NCBI GenBank assembly: GCA_910579675.1
Contig: CAJTUF010000012.1
Location: forward strand, 22,264-86,263
From: an uncultured Muribaculaceae bacterium
Lineage (GTDB): Bacteria > Bacteroidota > Bacteroidia > Bacteroidales > Muribaculaceae
Length of the DNA stretch: 64,000 bases
Direction: 5' to 3'
Part shown: piece after piece, positions 15,807-24,385 of the stretch
How positions within the stretch are numbered: the first letter of the stretch is position 1
Layout: the number at the start of each line of letters is the position of its first letter
Notes under the pieces: model-generated
The model's database searches: none
What the model saw: the letters and a program-made list of their open reading frames with translations, nothing else
Told to the model about the DNA's origin: nothing
Program-made: the position numbers and the translations under genes

Positions 15807-18281
15807 ATGAATATATCATATTCCTGGCTCAAACGCTATATATCGCTTCCCGACACCATGACCCCACAGTCGCTCGCCGAAGCCCTGACTTCGATCGGGC
15901 TTGAAGTGGGTACGGTAGAGGAAGTTGAGTCGATCCGCGGCGGCCTGCGCGGCATAGTGACGGGCCATGTGCTCACTTGCATTCCCCACCCCGACAGCGA
16001 CCACCTTCACATCACCACAGTGGATCTCGGCGGCTCAGAGCCGGAGACCATAGTGTGTGGCGCGCCAAATGTCGCCGCCGGCCAGTATGTAGTGGTGGCC
16101 ACTGTAGGTACCACTCTCTACGACGGCGACCGCGAATTTCAGATCAAGAAATCGAAGATACGCGGCGTTGAAAGCCGCGGCATGATATGCGCCGAAGATG
16201 AGATCGGCACCGGCACCAGCCACGATGGAATCATAGTTCTTCCCGACACTCCCGCGCCCGGCACTCCCGCCGCATCATATTTCGGCCTGGAGAGCGACTG
16301 GGTGATCGAGGTCGACCTGACCCCCAACCGCGTCGATGCCGCCAGCCACTACGGTGTGGCCCGCGATCTGGCCGCCTATCTGGCCTGCCACGCCGACGGT
16401 GCGGCTCTCGCCCGTCCGAGCGCCGAGGGCTTCAAGGCCGACCGCCCCGACGGCGCTGCAACCGTGGAGGTGACCGATTCACGTCTATGTCCCCGCTACT
16501 CGGGTGTGACTATCCGCGGCATCAAGGTGGCCGAGAGCCCCAAATGGCTCCGCGACATACTCACAGCTGCCGGCCAGCGCCCCATCAACAACATCGTCGA
16601 CATAACCAACTATATCCTGCTCGGTCTCGGACAGCCACTCCACGCCTTTGACCTCGCCAAGGTGGCGGACGAGAAGATTGTGGTGCGCACTTGCGCCGAA
16701 GGCACCCCCTTCACCACCCTCGACGGTGTGGAGCGCAAGCTCGACGCCCGCGACCTCATGATATGCTCGGCCACTGAGCCTATGTGTATCGCCGGTGTGT
16801 TTGGCGGACTCGATTCGGGTGTCACCGACTCCACCACCGACCTCTTCATCGAAAGCGCCTATTTCAACCCTACCTCAATACGCAAGACCGCACGACGCCA
16901 CGGTCTCTCGACCGACGCCTCTTTCCGCTATGAGCGCGGCACCGATCCGTCGGTGACTCTCGACGTGGCCAAGATAGCTGCAATGCTGATCAAGGAGATT
17001 GCAGGCGGCGAGATATGCGGCGAGCCCATCGACATCTATCCCGAGCCTATCAAGCCCGCCGTCGTGGAGCTCTCCTACGATTATACCCGTCGCCTCGTCG
17101 GAAAGGATATACCCCACGACACCATCGACTCCATAGCCCAGTCGCTTGAGATGGAGATCATAGGCCGCACCGACGACACCATCACTCTCAGCATCCCCAC
17201 CTACCGCGTCGACGTGACCCGTCCCTGCGATGTGGTCGAGGATATCCTCCGAATCTACGGCTACAACAACGTAGAGATCTCCGACCGCCTCAGAGGGTCG
17301 CTCTCGTTCAAGAGCGATGTTGACTCCGACCAGCGCCTGCGCAATCTTGTGGCCGACCGCCTCACCGCCATTGGCTTCAACGAGATTCTCAACAACTCCC
17401 TCTCATCGGCCGACTACTATACCGACCTGCCCGGCTTCCCCGCCGACGAATGTGTGGCCCTGCTCAATCCTCTGAGCCGCGATCTGAGCGTGATGCGACA
17501 GACTCTACTCTTCGGCGGCCTCGAAAGCCTCGCCCACAACATCAACCGTGGCGTAAAGGGCCTCATGATGTATGAGTTTGGCAATGTCTACAGCCGCAAG
17601 CCCGAAGCAGTGATCTCGGCCGAAAGTCCCCTCGCTCCCTTCCGCGAGGGCGCTCGCCTCGCCCTGTGGATGACAGGACCCATGAGCTCCGGCAATTGGC
17701 TCCGCCCCGAGACCGAGGCCACTGTGTTTGACCTCAAGAGCATAGTCGCAGGCATCCTCGCGGTGCTCGGCATCTCCGACCGCGAGACCATCATGTCGCC
17801 CGCCGCCGATCCTGGCATATTCAGCGCTTCGCTCGACATAGCCACACGCTCAGGCAAAGCTCTTGGCTCGCTCGGCATTCTCAGCAAGAGTGTCGCCAAA
17901 CTCGGCGGTGTGAAGCAACCTGTGGTTTATGCCGAACTTGACTGGACCGCCATTTCGGCCCTCGCCCGCAAGAAGAGTGTGAGCTTCTCCCCGCTGGCCA
18001 AGACGCTGCCTGTCCGCCGTGACCTCGCGTTGCTCCTCGACTCTACAGTCACCATGGCCCAGGTTGAGGCCACCGTGCGCCAGTCGGGAGGCAAGCTCCT
18101 GCGCAGCATCGACCTCTTCGATGTCTACGAAGGCGACAAGCTCCCCGAGGGTAAGAAATCGTATGCCATCGCTATCACTCTCCGCGACGATGAGAAGACC
18201 CTCGTCGACCGACAGATCGAGGCTGTGATGGACAAGATCGTGGCTGCGCTCTCCAAGCGTCTCGGAGCCGAACTCCGCTGA
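15807..18281 (+). CDS. pheT: Phenylalanyl-tRNA synthetase beta subunit
   Basis: This is the 824-residue beta subunit that, with PheS, charges tRNA-Phe in the cytoplasm. Domain order fits the family. An N-terminal tRNA-binding OB fold (about residues 40-150; PHPDSDHLHITTVD) comes first, then the B3/B4 editing domain (CPRYSGVTIRG onward). The B5 domain follows, then the catalytic-like core, and the FDX-ACB anticodon-binding domain closes the protein (SPLAKTLPVRRDLALLLD to the end). Length is normal for Bacteroidetes. pheS is not in the window. A 7-codon frame (15787-15810) ends in an ATGA overlap with the start. Confidence 0.97.
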   Translation: MNISYSWLKRYISLPDTMTPQSLAEALTSIGLEVGTVEEVESIRGGLRGIVTGHVLTCIPHPDSDHLHITTVDLGGSEPETIVCGAPNVAAGQYVVVATVGTTLYDGDREFQIKKSKIRGVESRGMICAEDEIGTGTSHDGIIVLPDTPAPGTPAASYFGLESDWVIEVDLTPNRVDAASHYGVARDLAAYLACHADGAALARPSAEGFKADRPDGAATVEVTDSRLCPRYSGVTIRGIKVAESPKWLRDILTAAGQRPINNIVDITNYILLGLGQPLHAFDLAKVADEKIVVRTCAEGTPFTTLDGVERKLDARDLMICSATEPMCIAGVFGGLDSGVTDSTTDLFIESAYFNPTSIRKTARRHGLSTDASFRYERGTDPSVTLDVAKIAAMLIKEIAGGEICGEPIDIYPEPIKPAVVELSYDYTRRLVGKDIPHDTIDSIAQSLEMEIIGRTDDTITLSIPTYRVDVTRPCDVVEDILRIYGYNNVEISDRLRGSLSFKSDVDSDQRLRNLVADRLTAIGFNEILNNSLSSADYYTDLPGFPADECVALLNPLSRDLSVMRQTLLFGGLESLAHNINRGVKGLMMYEFGNVYSRKPEAVISAESPLAPFREGARLALWMTGPMSSGNWLRPETEATVFDLKSIVAGILAVLGISDRETIMSPAADPGIFSASLDIATRSGKALGSLGILSKSVAKLGGVKQPVVYAELDWTAISALARKKSVSFSPLAKTLPVRRDLALLLDSTVTMAQVEATVRQSGGKLLRSIDLFDVYEGDKLPEGKKSYAIAITLRDDEKTLVDRQIEAVMDKIVAALSKRLGAELR

Positions 18282-18346
18282 TCTCCACCACAAAGCTACT
18301 CCAACAACAATAACAATACACAACTTTACATCATCATAATACTCCC

Positions 18347-19099
18347 ATGGGAAGAGCGTTTGAATATCGCAAAGCCAGAAAACTGAAGCGCTGGGGCAAC
18401 ATGAGCCGCACCTTCACCCGTATAGGTAAGGAAATCACCATCGCAGCCAAGGCCGGTGGTCCCGACCCCGACACCAACCCCCGCCTGCGCGTACTGATGC
18501 AGAACGCCAAGGCCGCCAACATGCCCAAGGACACCGTTGAGCGCGCCATCAAGAAAGCCACCGAAAAAGATGCTTCCGACTACAAGGAAATAGTATATGA
18601 AGGCTATGGCCCATTCGGCATTGCCATCGTGGTGGAGGCCGCTACCGACAACAACACCCGCACCGTGGCCAATGTACGCTCATACTTCAACAAGCACGGC
18701 GGCAACCTCGGCACCCAGGGATCGCTCTCATTCCTCTTCGACCACAAGAGCATCTTCAAGATCAAACCCAAAGAGGGTGTTGACCACGACGAGCTTGAGC
18801 TTGAAGCCATCGACTACGGCGTGGAAGAGATCGTGCCCGAAACCGTTACCATCAACGAAGACGGCGACGAAATGAACGTATGGGCCATCTACGGTCCCTT
18901 CGAGGAGTTTGCCAACATCCAGAAGTTTGTCGAGGAAGCCGGCCTCGAGCTCGTATCGGCCGAGTTTGCCCGCATCCCCAACGACCTCAAGGAAGTCACC
19001 GCCGAGCAGCGCGCAAGCCTTGAGAAGCTCCTTGAGAAATTTGAGGAGGACGAGGATGTGCAGAATGTCTACCACAACATGAAGGAAGAGGAAGAATAA
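18347..19099 (+). CDS. yebC: YebC/PmpR-family protein (TACO1 family)
   Basis: This is a 250-residue cytoplasmic protein of the YebC/TACO1 family, long described as a DNA-binding regulator and more recently linked to relief of ribosome stalling. The N-terminal signature (MGRAFEYRKARKLKRWGNMSR) and the central motif NTRTVANVRSYFNKHGG are clear, and an acidic tail closes the protein. It lies 65 bases after pheT with no promoter in between, so it is probably co-transcribed with it, and a strong hairpin follows. Confidence 0.95.
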   Translation: MGRAFEYRKARKLKRWGNMSRTFTRIGKEITIAAKAGGPDPDTNPRLRVLMQNAKAANMPKDTVERAIKKATEKDASDYKEIVYEGYGPFGIAIVVEAATDNNTRTVANVRSYFNKHGGNLGTQGSLSFLFDHKSIFKIKPKEGVDHDELELEAIDYGVEEIVPETVTINEDGDEMNVWAIYGPFEEFANIQKFVEEAGLELVSAEFARIPNDLKEVTAEQRASLEKLLEKFEEDEDVQNVYHNMKEEEE

Positions 19100-19127
19100 T
19101 CCCTCCCCCCCATCTCCATAAAAAGAT

Positions 19128-19195
19128 TCCCCCTGCGTCGAGGCATACCGGACCCAAAAAGGTTGCCTTACCGACGCAGGGGGACTTATTTTTTA
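19128..19195. terminator. Bidirectional terminator between yebC and the MBL operon
   Basis: TCCCCCTGCGTCG (19128-19140) pairs with CGACGCAGGGGGA (19172-19184), with a nested AGGCA/TGCCT pairing. The plus side is followed by a T-rich stretch. It can end transcription from both converging units. Confidence 0.85.
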
Positions 19196-19225
19196 TCATC
19201 TATCGCTGGTTATATCATATATCGG

Positions 19226-19942
19226 TCAGTCGAGTTCGATGCTGTGGCCGGGATTGTGGAGACAATACGACTTCACGGCATTGGAGGCATATTCCATGAA
19301 GGTGCAGGCCTCATCGGCGCGACCGTTGAAGTGCATGGGGAAGAAGTTCTGCACTTTGACCTTATCGAGGAAGATCCTGGCACCGCGGGCAAAGTCGGAG
19401 CCTTGACGGGGATCAACGGCGAGCATGGCCATGAACATCTCGGGGTTGTCGCTTGCCACACGATTGACAATCTTCATAAAGGCTGCATTGGCCTCCTCCA
19501 CTTCCTTGATGGTCGATTCGTCTTGCCAATGCCAGTCGTTGAGATCACCTCCATGGAAGATCTTACGGCCATCGGCGAGGGTGACAAGGAAGCTCACTCC
19601 GGCATCGGTCGATCCGTAGGCGCGGACCGAAATGCCGCCGGGAAGTGACTCCACATAATCGCCGACGCTCATGCCCTGGACTTCAAGGGTGGAGGGTATC
19701 TTCATGGCCGGCACGTCATTGCTCATCACATAGACGCGGCGATGGTTCTGGGCAATCTCATAGATGCCCGGATTATAATGGTCGGGATGGCGGTGGCTGA
19801 CAAAAAACACTACTGGAGCGTCGGGTTTGTCGCCAAGGATCTTGTTGAGGGCGTGCGACGGGTCGCGGTAGTAATCAAACACAAGGATCGCATCTTTGAG
19901 TGTGATCACAAAGCCGCTGTTGTCGAGATATGTTACTTTCAT
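19226..19942 (-). CDS. Metallo-beta-lactamase-fold hydrolase
   Basis: This 238-residue cytoplasmic protein starts MKVTYLDNSGFVI. It carries the metal motif H50-R-H-P-D54-H55, a later FHGGDLNDWHW stretch with metal-binding Asp/His, and FPMHFNG near the end. The pattern resembles UPF0173-type hydrolases of unknown substrate. It is the last of four tightly packed minus-strand genes, 15 bases after the PhnP-like gene. Confidence 0.87.
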   Translation of the reverse strand: MKVTYLDNSGFVITLKDAILVFDYYRDPSHALNKILGDKPDAPVVFFVSHRHPDHYNPGIYEIAQNHRRVYVMSNDVPAMKIPSTLEVQGMSVGDYVESLPGGISVRAYGSTDAGVSFLVTLADGRKIFHGGDLNDWHWQDESTIKEVEEANAAFMKIVNRVASDNPEMFMAMLAVDPRQGSDFARGARIFLDKVKVQNFFPMHFNGRADEACTFMEYASNAVKSYCLHNPGHSIELD

Positions 19943-19957
19943 AATGGCAGGTAGGGG

Positions 19958-20743
19958 TTATACGCTTATGTCAATAGACATACCGTCGGAAGCGAGCTCA
20001 ACTCCATCGGGGAGCATCCGAGAGGTCTCGCCGTGGAGGCCTATGCCGTGGCTCATATGGGTGATGAGTGCTTTCCGGGGCGCTATTTCCTGTATAACGT
20101 CGAGCGCCTGCCTAAGGTTCATGTGGGTGGGATGGGGGGTGTGGCGCAGTGCGTTGATCACGAGGGTATCAACTCCGCGCAGCCGCTTCAAGGTGTCGGA
20201 GGGCATCTCCTTGCAGTCGGTCACATAGCCGAAAGCCCCGATGCGGTAGGCATGGATCAGCGGACCCGCATGGACCACCGGCAGCGGCAATATCTCCACT
20301 CCGGCCACCTGCAGAGGCTCGCAGGGCTCAGCACGCACTATGGCAAAGCGTGGCACCCTTGGCGATACCACCTCGCGGAAGCAATACGGGATGCGGGCGC
20401 GCAGGTCGGCCTCGACATCAGCCGAGCATACAAGCGGAAATCCCCCATCGTGGCCCACGCAGTAGGGCCGCAGGTCGTCGAGCCCCCCTACATGGTCGTA
20501 GTGGCTATGGGTAATCAGGGCCGCATCTATGACCGGTGAGCCCAGACGCAGCAGCTGCATGCGCAGGTCGGGAGTGGCATCTATGAGTATCGAAGGGCCT
20601 CCGTCGGCAAAACGGAGCAGAGCCGACGAACGGGTACGACGGTCGGCCGGATCGGTCGAACGGCACACACGGCAATCGCAGCGTATCTGCGGCACTCCCG
20701 TCGAGGTGCCCGTGCCAAGCAGGGTAAGACGCGCCGCTCTCAT
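19958..20743 (-). CDS. PhnP/RNase Z-like metallo-beta-lactamase-fold phosphodiesterase
   Basis: This is a 261-residue protein. The family start LTLLGTGTSTGVP is followed by the structural zinc cysteines of PhnP-like enzymes (C22, C24 and C27 in RCDCRVC). The catalytic H79-S-H-Y-D83-H84 comes next, then YVTDCKEMP, and HMSHGIGLHGE at the end. PhnP-like proteins hydrolyse cyclic phosphodiesters; the real substrate here is unknown. The start at 20743 is chosen because its ATG overlaps the stop of the upstream lipoprotein gene (ATGA) and the family motif begins a few residues later. Confidence 0.9.
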   Translation of the reverse strand: MRAARLTLLGTGTSTGVPQIRCDCRVCRSTDPADRRTRSSALLRFADGGPSILIDATPDLRMQLLRLGSPVIDAALITHSHYDHVGGLDDLRPYCVGHDGGFPLVCSADVEADLRARIPYCFREVVSPRVPRFAIVRAEPCEPLQVAGVEILPLPVVHAGPLIHAYRIGAFGYVTDCKEMPSDTLKRLRGVDTLVINALRHTPHPTHMNLRQALDVIQEIAPRKALITHMSHGIGLHGETSRMLPDGVELASDGMSIDISV

Positions 20744-21750
20744 CGGTAGGCCGAGATAAGCAGCCCGTCGGAAAACACCAGTCGGCGCCCCTCGGCATAG
20801 GTCCATATCTCGCGCATCCCCTCGTAGGCTGGCATACGCTTTATCTCATCGGGGACGCCGAGCGCCAGCCGGCACTCATCGCGCGTCATCCCCTCGCTCA
20901 CCCGGCCCGACATGATATTGGACCACGAGGCATCGCTCACCTTCGGGTAGCGCTTGCGCGGATCGGTGAGACTGAAGAGGTCGTGAAAGGCATGGGTGGT
21001 GCCCTCCGCTACGCCTGGCTGAGCCATGGAGAGGAAAAAGAAGCGATGGTTGCTGTCGTCGGACCGCGACAGCCCCGGGGTGCCCTTCACCCCTTCCACA
21101 GGAATAGCATAGGAGAGTAGCAGCGAGAGGGGATAAACTCCCCTGCCGGCACCCACATCAACCACTTCTACCGGAATATATTTGAGCCCTCGCATAGAGT
21201 TGCCGCTGTCGTCGGCCCAAAGCGAGGTGGTCACATAATATGTCTTACCTGCCATGGCAGCCCTCACGCTCTCAATGAGCGAGTTTTCGACAGCATAGGG
21301 GATGTTGAGGCTGCGGCGCTTCATGAGTGAGTCGGCCGATATGTCGGTGCGGTAGCTCACTCGCCCTTTGGGTGAGTCAAACGATATTACCGCCTCAGGA
21401 AGTCCGGTGATGGATATGGCTTCACTGATGTCGGCAAGGGTAATCTCCTGTCCGCGCAGATCGGTGCCAAACACCCGCTCTGAGCGCGCATCGGTCACTG
21501 TCCAGCTCTTCCCCTTGCTCCATGTGGCAGGAGCCTCGGGACCGATGCCGGCCAGATAGGTCATTTCGGGACGCTCCTGATGGCGGCTGGCGCGAAGGTC
21601 GGCATCGGTGATGCGGGGGGTCGACTCCACGCCGGTAAAACAGCTGTGGAGAGGCATCGAGGCCACGGCGACCCACAGCGCAAGCAGCCACCGCGACGGC
21701 GTGAGAGCGCCACGGTGGCTGCCACGGTGATTGTTAGTGGCTTGATTCAC
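20740..21750 (-). CDS. Lipoprotein with a BamE/SmpA-like C-terminus
   Basis: This 336-residue protein has an N-terminal hydrophobic segment and a lipobox (MPLHSC). The middle part is unassigned. The last 60 residues, with VSEGMTRDECRLALGVPDE, an EIWTY strand and LVFSDGLL, look like the BamE/OmlA (SmpA) fold that serves outer-membrane assembly proteins and other lipoproteins. It starts 5 bases after the S9 peptidase gene and overlaps the next gene by 4 bases. Function unknown. Confidence 0.8.
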   Translation of the reverse strand: MNQATNNHRGSHRGALTPSRWLLALWVAVASMPLHSCFTGVESTPRITDADLRASRHQERPEMTYLAGIGPEAPATWSKGKSWTVTDARSERVFGTDLRGQEITLADISEAISITGLPEAVISFDSPKGRVSYRTDISADSLMKRRSLNIPYAVENSLIESVRAAMAGKTYYVTTSLWADDSGNSMRGLKYIPVEVVDVGAGRGVYPLSLLLSYAIPVEGVKGTPGLSRSDDSNHRFFFLSMAQPGVAEGTTHAFHDLFSLTDPRKRYPKVSDASWSNIMSGRVSEGMTRDECRLALGVPDEIKRMPAYEGMREIWTYAEGRRLVFSDGLLISAYR

Positions 21751-21755
21751 TTATA

Positions 21756-23906
21756 TTATTTCTCTCCGGGAGTGATCCCGATATTTTCGTAGATGAAGGA
21801 ATAGATGTCGGCATACTCGTCTATCACCTTGCTCATCGGCTTGCCAGCGCCATGGCCCGCATTCGAGTCGATTCGGATCAGCTTGGGTGCGTCGCCGGTG
21901 TCGGCGGCCTGAAGCGCTGCGGCATACTTGAACGAGTGGGCCGGCACCACACGGTCGTCGTGGTCGGCCGTGGTCACCATGATGGCCGGATAGGGTGTGC
22001 CGTCGTTGCGTATGGTGTGCAGAGGTGAGTAGCCAAGGAGGTAGTCGGCCATCTCCTTGGAGTCGGCAGAGGTGCCGTAATCATTGGCCCAGTTCCAGCC
22101 GATGGTGAAGAGATGATAGCGCATCATGTCCATCACGCCAACCCGCGGAATGGCCACTTTGAATAGATCGGGACGCAGGTTGACTGTAGCGCCCACAAGC
22201 AGGCCTCCATTGGATCCGCCTTCGATGGTGAGATAGTCTTTCGAGGTCCACCCCTCTCCTATCATATACTCGGCGGCAGCGATGAAGTCGTTAAACACAT
22301 TGAGCTTGTTGGTCTTGGTGCCGGCCTGATGCCATGCCTCGCCATACTCGGAGCCGCCGCGCAGATTGGCCTGTGCGTAGATGCCACCGTTTTCAAGCCA
22401 GAGCAGACGCTGGGGGCTGAAGCTGGGGGGGAGGCTCACATTGAAGCCGCCGTAGCCATAGAGATACACCGGATTCTTGCCATTGCGCTCAAGTCCTTTC
22501 TTATAGGTGATAAACATAGGAATCTTGGTGCCGTCGGCCGAGGGATAAAACACCTGCTCGGTTACATAATCCGACATATCCACACCCTCGATCTCGGGAG
22601 CGCTCACCAGAGTGCTCTCGCCGGTGGCCATATCATAGCGGTAGATGGCCGAAGGGTAGGTAAACGATGTAAACGAATAATACACCTCGTCGCTATCCTT
22701 GTCGGTCGAGAAATAGGCTGTGCCGAAGGTGGGAAAAGCTATCTCGGAGAGGCGGTTGCCCTTGCGGTCGTAGACATAGGCATGGCTTGAGGCATCCTGC
22801 TCGTAGGTCACAATCATCTTGTCGGGTCCCACGAGGTCTACCCCGGTGAGCACTCCGTCGCCTTCGGGTATGATCTCAACCCAGTTGTCGCGGCCAGGAG
22901 CCGCAGGATCGGCGGCCATAAGGCGCTTGTTGGGCGCGTTGTAGTCGGTGATGAAAAGTATGCGTCCGTCAACCACATCGAGGAGGGTGATCTCGTTGTT
23001 CTGGCTCTCCTCCATCACCTTCCAGTCGCCACCCTTGCGGAGATCGCGGAAAATCACTGAGTTGCCATTCCCCTCACCTGCGCCCGTCACAAAGAGGTAA
23101 TCCTCCGAGTCGGGCACCCACGATGAGTGGAAATGCAGCGGATGGGCCGGATCTTCATACACCAGACGGTCGGCTTCCTGCGGTGTGCCGAGCTTGTGGT
23201 AGTAGATCTGATGGTTTTCGTTGGCGTTGCTGAACTCCTTTCCTGCCTCGGGACGCGGGTAGGCGCTGTAGTAAAAGCCCTCACCATCCCAGCTCACGTC
23301 GGTAAACTTTGCCCACTCGATATGGTCGGGCAAAAGCTCCTTGGTCTTGGTGTCCATCACATAGATCTCAGTCCAGTCGGATCCGTTACGCGATATGGTG
23401 TAGCCGGTATATTTGCCTTTGCCGGCGTGGGAGCGGAAGGTGCCGGTGAGAGCCACCGTGCCATTATCGCTCAGGGTGTTGGGATCGAGAAATACCTCTG
23501 CATCGCCGCCGAGCGAATCGGCGCGGTATATCACAGCCTGGTTCTGCAGGCCCGAATTTTCAGAATAGTAATACTTACCATCGCCAGCATGGCGGGGGAG
23601 ACCCGTCTTGCGGAAATTGTTGAGCTCGGTAAGGCGCTTGCGGATAGCATCGCGAAACGGTATCTGCGACAGATATTCCTGTGTGACTGCATTCTCAGCC
23701 TCCACCCAGCGGAGAGTAGCCGAGGCGGTATCGTTTTCAAGTGGTCGGTAAGGATCGGCCACTTCTGTGCCGAAATATGTATCTACCGTAGCGTCGGAAG
23801 GTGCTGCGGGATAAGTGATAGCCTTATGTCCACCACACCCGCCGGCCATTACTGCGGCAGCGCCAATGGGGAGCATCATAAGTGTGAATCGATGGGGTGA
23901 TTTCAT
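21756..23906 (-). CDS. Prolyl oligopeptidase (S9A family) lipoprotein
   Basis: This is a 716-residue serine peptidase of the prolyl oligopeptidase family, which cleaves short peptides after proline. An N-terminal signal with a lipobox-like AGGC suggests export to the periplasm or outer membrane. A seven-bladed propeller (about residues 90-440) precedes the alpha/beta-hydrolase domain with the nucleophile in GGSNGG, the aspartate in DHDDRVVP and the histidine in NAGHGAG. It is the first gene of the four-gene minus-strand operon. A -7 box (TAGTTTTG, 23940-23947) lies 33 bases before the ATG. Confidence 0.95.
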   Translation of the reverse strand: MKSPHRFTLMMLPIGAAAVMAGGCGGHKAITYPAAPSDATVDTYFGTEVADPYRPLENDTASATLRWVEAENAVTQEYLSQIPFRDAIRKRLTELNNFRKTGLPRHAGDGKYYYSENSGLQNQAVIYRADSLGGDAEVFLDPNTLSDNGTVALTGTFRSHAGKGKYTGYTISRNGSDWTEIYVMDTKTKELLPDHIEWAKFTDVSWDGEGFYYSAYPRPEAGKEFSNANENHQIYYHKLGTPQEADRLVYEDPAHPLHFHSSWVPDSEDYLFVTGAGEGNGNSVIFRDLRKGGDWKVMEESQNNEITLLDVVDGRILFITDYNAPNKRLMAADPAAPGRDNWVEIIPEGDGVLTGVDLVGPDKMIVTYEQDASSHAYVYDRKGNRLSEIAFPTFGTAYFSTDKDSDEVYYSFTSFTYPSAIYRYDMATGESTLVSAPEIEGVDMSDYVTEQVFYPSADGTKIPMFITYKKGLERNGKNPVYLYGYGGFNVSLPPSFSPQRLLWLENGGIYAQANLRGGSEYGEAWHQAGTKTNKLNVFNDFIAAAEYMIGEGWTSKDYLTIEGGSNGGLLVGATVNLRPDLFKVAIPRVGVMDMMRYHLFTIGWNWANDYGTSADSKEMADYLLGYSPLHTIRNDGTPYPAIMVTTADHDDRVVPAHSFKYAAALQAADTGDAPKLIRIDSNAGHGAGKPMSKVIDEYADIYSFIYENIGITPGEK

Positions 23907-23939
23907 CTGCGATAGATTGGTTTGGGATTATTGACTCTG

Positions 23940-23947
23940 CAAAACTA
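23940..23947 (-). promoter_or_regulatory. -7 box of the S9 peptidase operon
   Basis: TAGTTTTG on the minus strand matches TAnnTTTG. No TTG is seen at the usual distance. Confidence 0.5.
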
Positions 23948-24020
23948 CACATTATTAATAAGAAAGATAGGCCCCATGAACGGCATTAACATTATTTAAC
24001 CGCATTTTTTGCTGAAATAT

Positions 24021-24051
24021 TTGCACATGCCCCAAAAAGTGCCTAACTTTG
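24021..24051 (+). promoter_or_regulatory. Promoter of the initiator tRNA
   Basis: TTG (24021-24023), exactly 20 bases, then TAACTTTG (24044-24051). It lies 14 bases before the tRNA. Confidence 0.8.
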
Positions 24052-24065
24052 CACTCACAAAACAT

Positions 24066-24140
<75 letters not shown>

Positions 24141-24143
24141 ATT

Positions 24144-24181
24144 AATCGCCGAAGGCCTATGCCCTCGGCGATTCTCATTTT
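24144..24181 (+). terminator. Terminator of the initiator tRNA
   Basis: AATCGCCGA (24144-24152) pairs with TCGGCGATT (24165-24173), followed by TCTCATTTTT. Confidence 0.8.
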
Positions 24182-24286
24182 TCCCCCTCGGCCAACAGGC
24201 CACACCGCGGCGCCTACGCCTCCCCCGCAGTGCTGCCTCCTCCGGGGCAGCCGCAGAATAAGGTCGGCATCGTTATCACAAAATAG

Positions 24287-24336
24287 ATCAGCGTCGGCCG
24301 AGCTCCTCACGTTGAGGAGGCTCAGCCGACGCTGAT
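24287..24336 (-). repeat. Long inverted repeat with the CAGCGTCxGCCGAGC tail motif
   Basis: ATCAGCGTCGGC (24287-24298) pairs perfectly with GCCGACGCTGAT (24325-24336), and CTCCTCA/TGAGGAG pair inside. It ends about 50 bases past the stop of the GH16 gene and may stop that minus-strand transcript. Its arm sequence nearly equals the tail motif of the structured repeats at 38.2-38.5 and 49.5-49.8 kb. Confidence 0.65.
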
Positions 24337-24385
24337 ATTTCTCTATTTGACGCCAAGCGCGAGGGCGCTCCACGCAGGGCTTACG

